Program-made: the position numbers and the translations under genes
Notes under the pieces: generated by a model
What the model was told of the DNA's origin: nothing
Databases searched by the model: none
What the model saw: the letters and a program-made list of their open reading frames with translations, nothing else
In this document: piece by piece, positions 39,108 to 51,389 of the stretch
How positions within the stretch are numbered: position 1 is the stretch's first letter
Layout: the number at the start of each line of letters is the position of its first letter
NCBI GenBank assembly: GCA_027596075.1
Contig: JADGJC010000020.1
Coordinates: 62,001 to 126,000, forward strand
DNA length: 64,000 nt
Source: Rhizophlyctis rosea
Taxonomy: Eukaryota > Chytridiomycota > Chytridiomycetes > Rhizophlyctidales > Rhizophlyctidaceae
Reading direction: 5' to 3'

Positions 39108-41209
39108 ATGGATTTCATGGGACCATCACCGCAATTGCAATCCACACCGCTATACACTCTCGCGGACCATCCATCAGGTTTCAAGGTACTCATACCGACT
39201 GGAAGAGCGCAAAACGGTGCGGGTGGAGGTAATCTTGTGCCGGTAAGTACTGACCAAAGAATTGCTCGGTCGTCGCGCCGTGGAAGAAGAGTACATGTTT
39301 TGAAACCAATACAGCAACAGCACCCATCCATTTCCATCGCCGCTCGCAACAGCGAACAACTTTTCGGCTCTACCAGAAGTATAAGTCAAAGCCCTGTCAT
39401 TCCACCTCACCCTGGGATCGGAGTATCTGCCAACGATATCTTGCGCTCGCCCACCATCCCTACTCCATACAACGCACTCGCTCAAAGCGCCGGAGATTGG
39501 TTACCCCCTACCAGAAGTATAACTCAGAGCCCCAACAACCGACCGCAATCTGCATTGCCTACCAACGGCATCGTGCGCTACTCCAATCTATACATCGCGG
39601 CTGCTCATAGCGTTGAAGATCGTTCTGCGTTTCACAATGAAAGTGTGACCCAAAGCCCCGTCAACCGACCGCACTCGGCATCGGCCACCAAGGGCGTTAC
39701 ACACTCGCCTTCTTACTACACACCATACCTCACCATCCCTCACAGCACCGACGATCGTTCCAACCTCAACCGAACTGTACCACAAAGTCCCCTCAGCTCA
39801 GGTCAGACGGATAGTTTCAGCAGCGGCATGGTGCACTCGCCAACCATGCCTATCCGCCATCCCACCGCGACTCACAAAACCGAAGACCGCTTCCCGCTCC
39901 TCAAACGAGAAAGCATCAGCCCCTTTCCCTCACCCCACCTCGGCATCTACACCAGTGTCATGACACATCCGCTACCCATCCGACTTCCAACGCCTCAAAT
40001 CAACCCCTATCCGCCATCCCAATCCCCACCCATCGCTCCCGCAACGGAGGAGGGGTCCAAACCCAACCACGAAACACTCCTACCCCCTCCTCCGTCCGCA
40101 AAACGCACCGGTCGCGGCAAGAACAAGCGGTCCTTGGAGACTGACAAAAATGATCCTTTGGACGGTGGGGAAAAGGTCAAGAAGCCACGAAAGAAGTGGT
40201 TCGTGGAGATTGACAAGAATGATACTTTGGACGGTGGGGAAAAGGTCAAGAAGCCACAAAAAAAGTGGTTCGGGGAGATGAACAAGAATGATATTGTGGA
40301 TGGTGGGAAGAAGGTCAAGAAGCCACGAGGACGTAAACCGAAGGCTGTTCCAATTGGGTTGATTGTAGTTGAGACGAAACGGGAGGAAGGGACGGGTGGG
40401 AGTTTGGCGTGTTGTGTGTGTGGGGGTGAGGAGTGTGAGATGAAAGTGGGGAAGAGAGAGGAGAGTTTGTTGGAGGAGGCTTTGCAGGATGTTTGGGTAT
40501 GTATGGCATCGTGTCTGCTTGCATGCATCATGTGTTCGGATCATTAATCAACGCACTTCTGTTCAGGATAAACCAGCTGATGACTTTGATGCTGAGAAAT
40601 TGCAGGAGTTGCTTTCCGAGGTACGAGCATGCCAGACAAAACACACTTCAATGCGTACATAATTCTAATCCCCTTGGCTCCTATAGATTGCCGAAGACTC
40701 ATCAGTCGCCACACCAAAACCCACTCACCCTCCCACCACGACATTTACAAACATTGGAAAATGGCCCCGCGCTTCTCAACCGGCGGAACCACCACCTCCG
40801 TACCCACAATTCCGCAACGGCATATTCGACACGTTCTTGGCGTCGACGTTGCAGAGCGGGAGGGTGGAGAGTCCGTTGTTGGATGTAGGTATGCAATCGA
40901 TTGTGGACTGATCGATTGCGATGCTTTTGTTTCAATGGTTGTGCATGGTATTGATGCCTTTATGCATTAGGAGCCGGATACAGGACCGCCACCGGACGAG
41001 GGAGACAGTCTTGCGGAGAAGATTTGGGGGGACGAGTGGGTGAAGGTAGGCATGCTTTATCCTCGCGGGGCAGCGAGTATGTAAGCAGGTGCTGATGAAT
41101 TCATTGTTGGTGTTTGTAGATGGATATTGGGCATGGGTCGTTCTATCGGAGAATTGATGTAGCTGAGCGCATTGGACGTGGTGACATGATGGAGAGACGT
41201 TTGATGTGA
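39108..41209 (+). CDS. Repeat-rich nuclear-type protein with AT-hook (577 aa)
   Basis: Proposed exons 39108-39242, 39315-40496, 40567-40620, 40687-40884, 40971-41045 and 41120-41209, all phase 0. The first intron (GTAAGTACTGAC to ATACAG, 72 nt) is also open in frame, so retention would add 24 residues. Residues of about 60-280 form five degenerate ~44-residue repeats around RSITQSPNNRP and a later AHSVEDR, giving many Ser-Pro sites typical of proline-directed kinase targets. Three 23-residue repeats (DKNDTLDGGEKVKKPQKKWF) follow and end in KKPRGRKPK, an AT-hook-like DNA minor-groove motif. A Cys-rich CCVCGGEEC is next. The C-terminal region (FDAEKLQELLSE, IFDTFLASTLQSGRVESPLL, IWGDEWVK) is not recognised. 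Function unknown; nuclear role inferred from AT-hook and charge. Confidence 0.65.
40134..40338 (+). repeat. Three 69-bp tandem coding repeats
   Basis: Units at 40134-40202, 40203-40271 and 40272-40338 each encode a DKNDxxDGG-KVKKPxKKWF-type block; the last ends in the AT-hook. Nucleotide identity is high (GGACGGTGGGGAAAAGGTCA shared by units 1 and 2), so the expansion is recent. Confidence 0.8.
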
Positions 41210-41656
41210 TGGCGGGATGAGTTTGTGGGAAGGGGGTGTATGTGTGTTCATAAACGCAATGCAAATAGATTGGGATTCGGATGGTGTGCTGGTGAATGGT
41301 GCATGGTGGTTGCTGTTCTGGTGTGAATTTGAATGCATAGTACTGCAACATTTGAGAGTCGCAACATAGCGTAATGGCGATTCCATATTTGCGTTAATGA
41401 AAGATCTGATATTGCTGGCTTTTGGATGTAGCATCTTTCCTTTTGCTGGTGTTTTGCTCCAAAGAAGGTTATAGAACCCGTGGCTTGTGTTCATTTTGGG
41501 GGCACTGTCACTGGTAGTCATTGATGTCGAAGCCACACGTGACGTCTCTCCCGTGAGTCCCGTGGAAGCTTCTCTTCTCACTTCAATGTGCACAAAAATA
41601 GCCTTCTCCTGTTTCTCCCCTTCATCCAAGTTGATGCCATCCATCTTCGGGCCACA
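41210..41656. other. Intergenic region
   Basis: Nothing supportable. A frame upstream of 41657 lacks an ATG. Confidence 0.5.
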
Positions 41657-43200
41657 ATGCCACCACCAAGCATATATCTCTTGTACATAGTAATACCCAT
41701 AGTAGTAGCGTCTGTTCTCTATAATTTCGAAGATGCAGACTTTGCCCGCTTGGCCGCCATCGCGGCGCTCTCGATCCTCATCTTGCATATTTTGGGGGTG
41801 CCGTCTTTGGCGGAGATGGTGAAGGGTGGGAATGGGGATAGGAGGAGGAGGGAGGATAGTTTGGCGGTTAGGTTGGGGGGTGGTGGGAGTGGTGTGGGGG
41901 AGGGGAGGAGTCCGGCGTTTGGGAGGTTGGGTGGACTTACTCCGCCGGGAACACCTGTGTCGCCGTCTGCGGTGACGCCGAGTAATGCGGTAGTCAAAAC
42001 CCCTCAACCTCAAGCCCCTCTCCCCACCCCCACCACCCCCACCACCACCACCACCACCACCACCACCACCCTTCCCGAACCAACCCCCCAAACCGACCCC
42101 TACATCCTCCTCCCCCACCGAATCCCCCTCCCACCCCTGGCAAACTATCGTGTCCCACCAATCCGGCGATTTCAGCATAGAAATCCAGAAACGCGTGGGG
42201 TTTGATTTTTGCTTTAGACATGTTGTGGAGATGGAGGCGAGTGCGGAGGCTGCGTTTGATTTTTTGAGTGATGTGGGCAAACGGCCGGTTTGGGATGAGA
42301 TGTGTGAGAGTGGCGGGGTTGTGACGAGGGTTAGTAGGAGGACTACTGTTCAGGTAAGGGGAAAGACCGGAATTGTGTACTGAGTCAAGTGTTTTGGTTT
42401 CCATGAAAATTGCACATATAAATCCTGCCCACTCATTAACCACCACAACCCACCAGTACTTCCGCACAAAAGGCCTCTGGCCAACCTCCCCCCGCGAAGC
42501 CCTCGTAGCCTCCTTCATAACCCTCCTCCCCCCCAACCGCTACCTAAACGTAACAACCTCCATCCCCTCCCACCCCCAACACACACCCCACCCATCCGCA
42601 GTCCGCATGCTAGCACGTATAGCCGGACAAATTGTTACCCCCCATCCAGACCCGGAAAAGAAACATATGTGTCGCGTGGTACAGATTATCGATGGGGATC
42701 TTGGAGGGTATTTGCCGAAACGGGTTGTGGCGATGGTGACGACGCAGGCTATTCCGAGGGGGATGGGGAAGGCTAATAGGATGTTGAGGGGGAAGGAGGG
42801 TGGGGGTGGCGGGAGGAGTGTGGCGATTGAGATAGCGGAGGGGAGGGTGGAGGTTGAGGGGTTGGGTGGAGGTGGGGCTGGGGTTGGTGCGGGTGTGAGT
42901 GGGTTGGAGGAGGAGGGTGGTGGAGTTCGGGCTTCTTCCTCTGCTGTTGGGGGAGTAAAACCTCTTCCTGCTGGAAGAGTTGCGATGCCAGCGGTGCAGA
43001 CGAGTGGGAACGGGGCAGCAACACCTTCTGTTGTTACGCCGACGGCTGGAACGGTTGCGACGCGAGCTGCGCTGTTGCCGATTGTTAGATCTCCGAATCG
43101 GTACCAGATTTTCTTACGATTAGTGCAACGGATGCAGCCTATGGTTATTGTGTCGTTGCTGTTTACGCTTTTGTATGGGAGGTGGAGGAGAAAAAGATGA
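41657..43200 (+). CDS. START-domain membrane protein (465 aa)
   Basis: Lipid-binding START-type domain between membrane segments. Exons 41657-41971, 42015-42353 and 42457-43200. The start is ATG 41657; two N-terminal hydrophobic helices are SIYLLYIVIPIVVASVLY and RLAAIAALSILILHILGV. A Gly/Ser/Pro linker with a poly-Pro or poly-Thr stretch follows, depending on frame. The START core runs HPWQTIVSHQSGDFSIEIQ, AEAAFDFLSDVGKRPVWDE, GLWPTSPREALVASFITLLP, HMCRVVQIIDGDLGGYLPKR and TTQAIPRGMGKANRML. A C-terminal hydrophobic segment (MVIVSLLFTLLYGRW) suggests a second anchor. The first join needs a 43-nt intron (GTGACG to CTCAAG) to keep frame; a 1-nt indel in the adjacent ACC microsatellite is the alternative. 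START proteins move or sense sterols and other lipids; ligand unknown. Confidence 0.75.
42030..42069. repeat. ACC trinucleotide microsatellite in coding sequence
   Basis: About a dozen ACC units inside the START-protein gene. Slippage here could change frame or linker length. Confidence 0.8.
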
Positions 43201-43537
43201 GGTTTTTGGGTGAGGGTTTGTTTTCAGGAAATGAGTACTTTGGTTGGTGGGTCTTTGCGTGGGTGATGAGAGGATGGAGGTCGTGGGCTTTTGGTAATTG
43301 CATGCGGATGGTTGGGTTTGCAAAAAGATCATTGAGAACAAACCTGCATGGTTGCTATTCATTAAACTAGCATGGTTAGATGGCGTAAAAAACCGTCTTC
43401 CCATTATTTCATCTTTGATTTTACATTCTTCGATTGGATATACATACAACCCATGGGATATCGAACACTATACAGAACTTATGTACAAACTAAGCAGCAA
43501 ACTGCAACACTTCCAACCGCAAATGAAATTCAACTGA
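43201..43537. other. Intergenic region between convergent genes
   Basis: No gene seen. Confidence 0.6.
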
Positions 43538-45313
43538 TCAAACCTTCCCACTCCTCTTTATGGTCACCTTCACCTCCTCCCCATACTTCACTCCCTCCCC
43601 AACACTAACCAACACCTCCCCCTCCCCTCCCTCCCCCCACGTCACACCCTCCGGCCAAACCTCAACATCAAACCCATCGGGATACCAAACCTTCCTCACA
43701 ACCTTCACCACCGTCGGCGTCCTCACACTCTTATCAACCACAAACCTAACCACAAACTCCCCCGTCTGCTCCCAAAACCGCATCTCAACAACCCTCCCAG
43801 CAACAGCACTACACCACGTCCGACTCCAAAGCCGTTCGATCTCCACGCGCTTGTTTCCGGCAGAGTCGAAGATACTCCCATCAGTGCTGTTAGTGCCTTG
43901 CGCGAAGGTTTTGTAGGACCAAGCGTGCCAGGATTGGAGGTAGGTATCTGCTGCTTTTACAGTTTCCCACATTTTGGAAACACCACTCCCGTCGCCGTAC
44001 CACCCTTCAAACTCCGTCAAGAACAACCCACATCCCAGTCGTGTCGCGTCTTCTACCCGGCGTTGCATAACCGTTTCCACCCCCCCACTCTGCGGCGGCT
44101 TATAATAATGATAACTCAACACCGAATAACTCCCCCACTCCTCCCCACCAGGAACAGTTGGAGCTAAATTATGCTTATCCCACGTCGTGCCTTCGAAGTA
44201 TATGAGTGCTTCCGGGTGGACGGTACGGATTGCGGACGCCATTGTGGAGTAGAAGGTGTGGAGGGTGGATTTTGATGCTTGGCCGGGGAGGAGGAGGAGG
44301 GGGTTTGCGTAGTGGTTTCCGGGCCAGGGTTCGTTGATTAGTTCGTAGCCTAGGAGGTTTGGGTGGTGTTTGAAGGTTTGAGTGATGTGGGTCCAGTAGG
44401 ATGTGAAGGCGGTGAGGAGGGGGCCGGGGGTGTAGACTGTTGGTGGAGGGGGAGGTGTGAGGGTTGTGGGGAGTGATGTGGTAAGATGTGGAGAGGGGGA
44501 CTTACGTTTACCGAATGCATCTGCAACGGCGAATGTGAAGTAGAGTTTGTACCATGTTATGCTGTTGCATTGGTCTTCAGTGGGGATACCGTTGTCTGCG
44601 GTTTTGAAAGCTTTAAATTTGTTCGGGATAGGGAAACCTCTCCATCCACTCAGTCGATCAGTCTGGTTCTCGAATGCCCAATCTGGAACCCCGTGTCCGC
44701 AGAACTGGCGGGCCAGGACGTCTTGGTGGAATTCTAGGAGGACGTAGATCCCATGACGTGCGCATGTATCCATGATGGTCCTGATGGCTGCGATGTATTC
44801 GGTGGAGTGGGTCCCTTTCGTCGGTTCGAGACCGGCCCAGTGGACTGCTAGGCGGATGGAGTTTAGGGAGAGGGAGCGGAGGAGGCGGGCGTCCTCGTCA
44901 GTGAATGAGGTGAAGGGGTCGAAATGGTCTAAAGAGGGGTGGTATGGTGGCTTTTTGTAGACGACATTCACGCCTCGGAATAGGCGTTGTCTGCCATGTT
45001 CGTCCAACAAGAGGTGTGTCTTTGTATCTACTTTCACAATCTTACTGATGTTTACATTGGGTGCACCTTCCGGAGAGGTGCGATTGTGGGACATTGGACT
45101 GGTTGCGGTGACTGGGCTTTGTGGGAGTGCAGGTGAAATTAAAACGTTTTCATGGAGTGCCTGTAAAGGGGAGGAACCGTTATCGTGTGGGTGGGAGGCG
45201 GTAGAGAATAAGAGGTATATTTGGCAGGCGAGGAGTATGGCGAGGAGGGGAACCAGGAACTTCCACCGAATGTTGAGAGTGGTGGGTGGCGGTACGTTCA
45301 GTGAGTCGTACAT
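43538..45313 (-). CDS. GH5 endoglycoceramidase-like glycosidase (568 aa)
   Basis: Glycoside hydrolase family 5, closest in style to endoglycoceramidase/glucosylceramidase enzymes (EGCrP type) that cut glycosphingolipids. Exons 44506-45313 and 43538-44436, separated by a 69-nt intron in phase 1 that is also open (retention adds 23 residues). A signal anchor (FLVPLLAILLACQIYLLF) sits near residue 25, predicting a type II membrane or secreted enzyme. The barrel starts at RLFRGVNVVYKKPPYHP, the EGCase hallmark; SIRLAVHWAGLEPTKG and YVLLEFHQDVLARQFCGHG follow. The acid/base Glu lies in GYELINEPWPGNHY, and the nucleophile Glu in GLFLTEFEGWYGDG. A C-terminal beta-domain ends the protein. Likely role: catabolism or quality control of membrane glucosylceramide. 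Confidence 0.88.
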   Translation of the reverse strand: MYDSLNVPPPTTLNIRWKFLVPLLAILLACQIYLLFSTASHPHDNGSSPLQALHENVLISPALPQSPVTATSPMSHNRTSPEGAPNVNISKIVKVDTKTHLLLDEHGRQRLFRGVNVVYKKPPYHPSLDHFDPFTSFTDEDARLLRSLSLNSIRLAVHWAGLEPTKGTHSTEYIAAIRTIMDTCARHGIYVLLEFHQDVLARQFCGHGVPDWAFENQTDRLSGWRGFPIPNKFKAFKTADNGIPTEDQCNSITWYKLYFTFAVADAFGKRKSPSPHLTTSLPTTLTPPPPPTVYTPGPLLTAFTSYWTHITQTFKHHPNLLGYELINEPWPGNHYANPLLLLPGQASKSTLHTFYSTMASAIRTVHPEALIYFEGTTWDKHNLAPTVPGGEEWGSYSVLSYHYYKPPQSGGVETVMQRRVEDATRLGCGLFLTEFEGWYGDGSGVSKMWETVKAADTYLQSWHAWSYKTFAQGTNSTDGSIFDSAGNKRVEIERLWSRTWCSAVAGRVVEMRFWEQTGEFVVRFVVDKSVRTPTVVKVVRKVWYPDGFDVEVWPEGVTWGEGGEGEVLVSVGEGVKYGEEVKVTIKRSGKV

Positions 45314-45916
45314 CAGGATGTGGTAAGGGTTCAGGTATATGGCCTATACTAGCCTTTGTTGATATGAGGAGGAATAGTTCATGATGATGATGAAGATGGA
45401 GATTGCAATGCAACGCAGAGACAGAATTTAGAAAACGGAGGTGTCACGGAGGAATCTGAGACGCTTCAGGCTGCAGTGCGATTGGAATGTACGTTGTAAC
45501 ACAAATGTGATTCCAATTGGGTGAATCTGTCCCCTTTTGAAATGCGTGCCCTCACGACTCCCCCAGCTTCGCAATTCTTCTTTCCCAAGATCTTCAATAC
45601 CAATCCGCACACTTGACGATAGGTGACAGGCGCCGGCGTTACGTACAGAGTATTCCGCCTCAACGTCCTCTCTCACTCTTTGCTATTGATCTTCCAACGT
45701 CTTCGCTCAAGGGTTTAGCTGGACTCACCAGGTCAGTCATGTTCACTGTGTGAAGTTGCATACCATATGCTGAGCGTGTCTCCAATCTGACTGAATAGAT
45801 ATCCCTCTATCTATCCCCTACGTTGCTTCTCACCTTTTGTATCACCACCGGCTTACCTACTCGGTTCACCGACGTATATCCCTTTCAGTAGCGATTCAGG
45901 ATTGACAAGCACAACC
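45314..45916. other. Divergent promoter region
   Basis: Separates the ATGs of the GH5 and ZC3H14-like genes. No gene or clear motif seen. Confidence 0.5.
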
Positions 45917-48118
45917 ATGTCGGGTTTGGATAGTGGTCTGCTCAAGGTACTTGTCTGGAAGGATACTACGAGCGGCGTCTGGGAGGAGGAGTGGTCTCTG
46001 GACAAGTCAGATACCGTGGTGGAGGGAGTGCGCATACACAATGGAATGGGGGGTTTCCTCTGGGCCAACTGCGCCGGGAACTTCACTTCAGCAGCTCCGT
46101 GATTGCGCGTATGACTATCGTGAATTGGGCGGCCATTGTTGTCTGGTTCACCTCAGGCAAGGCGAAAATTTGCTCATCAAACATATTCATTGTAATTTAC
46201 ACAGGATGCCATACGGCAAAAACTGCGAGAAATGGGTGCGGACACGTCTGACCTATTGGTCGAGTACGCAGCGCTCATGGCTGGCAACAACAAGCCGCTC
46301 GACGTGATGACAACCGAGTTGTCTGAAGGTTAGTAGGTTACAATCTCTATCAGAACTTGTATGACAAAAAACTGTTTGACATCCGGGAAGATTTGCGGGG
46401 TTGGGGAATTAAAGCTGGGAATGTGGGAAAATTTCTATGAGAGCATCGTGGTGTTATGATGACGCCGGTAGTCAACTGAATATGTACTTGGCCACTCATC
46501 AACGCCTATACGCACCTCCAAATCATAACAGTGATGTCGCCAGCGGAGGCACCCGAGTTAGCGAACTGGCTCATCAACTACACCGCCACGATGTCTCGCA
46601 CACCGCTCAGCACTACTCCAGCATTTGAGGAAGCCATTCCTTTGGCACAAATGGATGAAGATACAAACATGAATGATGGTTTGTTGTCTGTTGCACGGTG
46701 CGATGGTATTTACAACATTTACAACAATTCTCCATAGCGCCAAAACCCACTTCACCACCACGAAGACCACCAGCACAAGGTGCGTCTCGTCTCCTCGGAA
46801 TGGCCATTAAGGGTGCTGCCGATTCCACCAAAAAGCGGCCGCACGAAGAGGAGGACAGTCGTGATGGTGTGACATCAGGTTGGGACCGCACCGACGCATC
46901 TACCATCAACAAGGGGTGGGGCTCGCCGGCGGCCGGTGGCATCGGATGGGGCGACGAGGGGGCAAACGGGGATGGGAATGTCGCAAAGAGAGCAAAGAAG
47001 GATTGGAACGGAGAGGTCACGTTTACGGTTACGGTCAACGGTCTATCAAATGACCACGGGGAGAACAACCTCTCACCGGGCGCAAGGGGCCACGATCTAC
47101 TTGATCGCCCGCTGGGAGCTGGCGGTGCGAATGTGGGGTGGGGCGTATCATTAGCAAGCACTCCACCAACGACAACGCCAGAACCTGTGCGGTGTTCATA
47201 CTGGCCCAACTGCACCCGAGGGAGGGCATGTCGGTTTTGGCATCCAACGAAACTTTGCTTGAACCCGGACTGTCCGAACGGGAAGAACTGCCGGTACATT
47301 CATAAGGAGGAAATTGGGGCAAAGGCGCCGGTTCAGACAGAAATGCCGGAATGCCGGTTTGGGGCGGGTTGCACGAGACCAGGGTGTAAATTCAAGCACA
47401 CGACATCTGGGGAAGCGCCTGCGTTCGCTGCTGCCAACATTCCATGCAGGTAACTTTGAAGTGCAGGATTTTCGAACTCATTACGATTGTGATTGACCCG
47501 ACTCTGTGTCCAGATACTATCCGAACTGCAAAAACGCTATCTGCCCTTACTATCACCCACCGTCGACTGGCATCCCCATCACTGCGGCTGCCGGCCCGGA
47601 TGTTTCAAAAGTCCCTTGCAAGTATGAGCCCTTCTGTGACGTACGTACACTTCTTCGCTCCATCTTCTTGTGTTGATGTTCCAACCCTACTCAAAATATC
47701 GCTCCTAATAAACATCGTCTTCTCACTTCACCAGCGAGCAGGCTGCCCCTACGCCCACACCCTCCGCGACATCTCCCCACCACAAAGCGAAAAATTCAAA
47801 CACGACGAAGAAGCCCAAAACATCGCGAAGCAGTTTGGAAGTACGAGTGCGGGGACGAGTCCGCATCAACAGCATCGGCAGGATCATCCCGGGTTGGATG
47901 TTGCGTTGGGGGCTGGGGGTGGGAAGAGTCGGAATAGGAGTTTGGTGTTGAATCGAGGTGCGGGTGGTGGTGGGGAGGGGGAGAATGGGAAAGAGAGTGC
48001 GAAGGTTGTGTTGAATCGGAGGGGGGCTGGGCATATTAGTGAGAGGAGGTTTGTGGAGGATGAGGAGGGGGAGGGGGGTGTGAGTGTTAAGGAGGAGGGG
48101 GTTGTGGATGCGTTGTGA
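45917..48118 (+). CDS. NAB2: ZC3H14/Nab2-like nuclear poly(A)-binding protein (507 aa)
   Basis: Binds polyadenosine through tandem CCCH zinc fingers and limits poly(A) tail length and mRNA export (family knowledge). Exons 45917-45946, 46205-46328, 46532-46678, 46738-47449, 47514-47640 and 47735-48118 fit in phase. The N-terminus (SGLDSGLLKDAIRQKLREMG, LVEYAALMAGNNKPLDVM) matches the PWI-like fold of Nab2/ZC3H14. A basic and Gly-rich linker with TKKRPHEE could hold a nuclear localisation signal. Five CCCH fingers are visible: CSYWPNCTRGRACRFWH, CLNPDCPNGKNCRYIH, CRFGAGCTRPGCKFKH, CRYYPNCKNAICPYYH and CKYEPFCDRAGCPYAH; the last two are cut by introns. A Gly-rich, Lys/Glu tail ends the protein. 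Finger spacing (C-x5-C-x4/5-C-x3-H) is as expected. Confidence 0.92.
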
Positions 48119-49300
48119 TGGGGTGGTGTGGACGGCGGAGTGCTTTGGTGGGGTGTAATATAGTTCATGTCTCCCTTCATATAATCTTTAGTGATTTGCC
48201 ATTCGGTTTGTTGCATTTGAAGTCATTCATGCCTTTTGACGGCAGTGCAGATTTCTGAAGTTTAGGGTCCTGTACAGTACGCGCATGGGGTGGTGCAGCG
48301 CGAACTGAATACAATGTCCAAAAACCCAATCCTTTCCTTGCGCACAAAGGTTCAATGTGCAACTCGCACCTAGTACAGTCCATCCTTGCGGAAGAAGTTG
48401 AACTCCCCACACCCATCCATTGCTCTATGACGGTGAGGAATCAAGAGAAACGCCGCGCAATAATGGAAGATTCCGCCGCCCGCGCAGTTCAGCTCAGTTC
48501 CAAACTGCGCCAATGACTATTACTTGACCATTGAAGGCACTTGTGTGCCATTCTCGCCACGTTCTACCACCAGTCATGCCCCTTGCAATCCCCTCGAAGG
48601 CAAAAACTTCATCAATAATTGACTTGGTACAGTAGCCTTTTGACGCCAGGCACTGGTTGCAGGTAGTGCGAACAAACGCGATCGGGGATCAATTAAGGTC
48701 AACCAATGATGATAGAGCGATAAGCTGCAAGCCTGCATCGCTGACCGCAGTTCTGATCAATCTTGACTGAATTTTCGGTCGGTTTTGTAAAACTATTAGT
48801 TGTATGGCAGAGCCATATGGAACAATTTAAATAATAGCTTTGGTATAGTTATTTTTACATAGATTCACTAGCTATGTAGTCCATACATTTTTATAATCCC
48901 GTAATACTCTATATTCTTCAACTCTGTATCGTATCGAAGTATGCCATGATACATTGATACGTATTCGATTTGGCCAGTGTGTTACATATTGTTGAGTGAG
49001 TATCCCAAGTGAGACGGTATGCACCAATCCGACTTGAAGTTGCAGACGAAACCTGCACGTACGTACTTTGAAGACTGAACCACCTGAAAAGCATGTCTCC
49101 TTACCTTTGTAAATAAATGCGATCAGATGTGGAGACCCCTGACTGTTCACCCGATCTAGGACCCTTTGACGCGTTGTCCGGATTTGATCCCCAAAAGCTA
49201 TTCTTACACCTCACGGACAAGCACCGGTGCCGGAGTCGCACGCTTTGACTGGCTTCATGTTTCTCTTCCTTTTCAATCATTCTCCACCAACAGTATCACT
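48119..49300. other. Intergenic region
   Basis: 1.2 kb without a supportable gene. The open frame reaching 49301 from upstream has no ATG. An AT-rich part (about 48780-48960) holds no obvious RNA gene. Confidence 0.6.
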
Positions 49301-51202
49301 ATGGAAAAACAACAAAGTACGCTTCCAATACGCTCCCCCCGTGTGTCCGAAACCGCAGCACCATCATCTCTAAATACTCAGCCAAGATGGTCCACAATTC
49401 AAAGTCCCACAGAGGAAGATGAATCTCCACCACTAGAAGCTGACATCCAAGTTCCTTCATCTCAACGCTCCAGTACTTCCGCGCCGGCTGCCAATAATGG
49501 CAATCCGGAATCCTCGACCACGCCTCCACAGCAACCGGGGAGTAGGCCGCGCACCGGAACTCGGCGCTTCCATGTTCGATCGTATGATGAGGAGGCGTTT
49601 CGTCCTTTCGTATTGGGTGGAGGGGAAGATGAAAATGGAGGTCCGCTGCCGGTGCCTAGGAGCAGGCCTGGGACTGGGGGGAAACGGAGACCTGGTAGTG
49701 GGAGTGGGTTGGGAAGTAGGCCTACATCTGGACGGGTGCGGAAAGATGCCGGGGAAGGGGCTAGACGGGAGATCAACGGAGGGAGTGGAGAGCAGCTGTA
49801 CCCGCATTCACAGGAACAGCCTCAATTCCTGAACAACATCATAGAGCATGATCATTCTCTCCAACAGTTCCATCAGCGGGAAAACAATGCTCCCTTCAGA
49901 ACTTCCTCTCGCAACATCCTACCAAACGCACCAAACAACCGATCCCTGATAACACTTGTTGGTAAAACTGAATCCCGCGGCGACGTGCCAACGGCTGCTG
50001 CCCTAGCTCGGGCCGCAGGAGCAGAGGAGGATCACGTACCGAGACAGCCACAACAACACTATGTGGCACCCATGGACTCCACCATCAACAAACCGAAACC
50101 TCGTAAAATCATAGAGCCCTCGACCACAGCACCCACCAATACCCTTCCACCCACCAAACCCCACCCCACAACCACCTCCCACATCACAACCACAACCACA
50201 ACCCAACCCCCACAACACTCCCCCACAAAACGCCCACCCCAACCCCCATCCCCGCACCGCACATCCCCCCACCCCTCCACCTCCCCACCCTCCTCCACAA
50301 CCCTCTCCAACCTCGCACCACGCACCAACCGCTCGCACTACGCACCCCCCGGAGCGGGCGATGCAACACCTTACGCCCGCAGTCGGCGCACGACGTTTGG
50401 GAAGAGTAATCGGATTGAGTTTATTAGGAGGTTTGAGGATGGTGGGGAGGGTGGGAGGGGGTTGGGACTTACGAGGGTTGGAGGGGCGGGGGAGGAGAGG
50501 ATTTTGGGTGTTCCGAGTGTTTTTGGGTGTGGGAGGAAAGGGGGTGGGGGTGGTGAGGGGTGGAGTGGTAGAGAGTGGAGTGGTGAGTGTTTATGGGATT
50601 CCAACTTATTGGAGACATTGAGTCATTGTTGGTCTAAGTGCACGATAGCACTTGATGTCAACTGATCAAGATCTTCTTTTGCCAAACAGCAGCATCCCCA
50701 CTGCCGGCAGCACCCAAAAAGGCCCCATCAACAAACTACCTCTCCCTCGACCCCGAAGCTCCACGCACATTCCGCGAGTTCCTCATCTTTGAAAAACCGG
50801 TGAGAGACGCTTACAGAAGGTAAGGTATCCAGTTTTCACTCCCTCTCAAAGCAACTGCCGTTGCAAGCATCATTCACATCCCCTCCCAATCCACCACAAC
50901 AACCATAGCAACCCACTTATCCCACCCACACACCCTCTCGCCCTCTCCACCACGCCACCACCCTTAATCCCACAAACACGCTTCGGCACAAACACCGAAT
51001 GGGGCAGAGATACCACTATCACGGTCCAACCGCCCCGCGGAGGGAATCACTGGCTATCAGAAGCGGTAAGAAAGCAGCAATCCTTCCCATGTGTCAGTTC
51101 GACAGAGATTGCTGATGCTATGACAAACAGCAACGCTTCTCATATCAAGTCCCGATGTACGATTGCCCAACACCCACTGTGGCCGTTCTCCGTGCGCGTT
51201 GA
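49301..51202 (+). CDS. Unknown protein, disordered N-terminus, conserved-looking C-terminus (546 aa)
   Basis: Exons 49301-50582, 50690-50819, 50909-51065 and 51131-51202 fit in phase (1, 2, 0). The first ATG in frame is 49301 (MEKQQSTLPIRSP). The first 400 residues are Ser/Pro/Thr/Gly-rich and probably unstructured, with RSRPGTGGKRRPGSGSG and a Thr/Pro tract. The C-terminal exons look folded and selective: NYLSLDPEAPRTFREFLIFE, KPVRDAYRR, FGTNTEWGRDTTITVQPPRG and QRFSYQVPMYDCPTPTVAVL. The short Pro/Trp/Tyr-rich motifs resemble the style of ciliary or cytoskeletal peripheral proteins, but I have no family to name. Convergent with the SMARCD gene (stop codons 188 bp apart). Confidence 0.6.
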
Positions 51203-51389
51203 AAGGTGTTCTTCGGATCCTTTCATTCAAGAACACAAAAGCATCCGGACCGGGTGCAATTCTTCGGCATTGTATTACACGAAAGCAATGGACCTGAACC
51301 CTGTTACCACCCAGCTCTGTTCTTCAATTATGGTACAAACCCTCATTGGAAAAGGGAAAAGAGAGACAGTCAATCAAGTGGGACCACTC

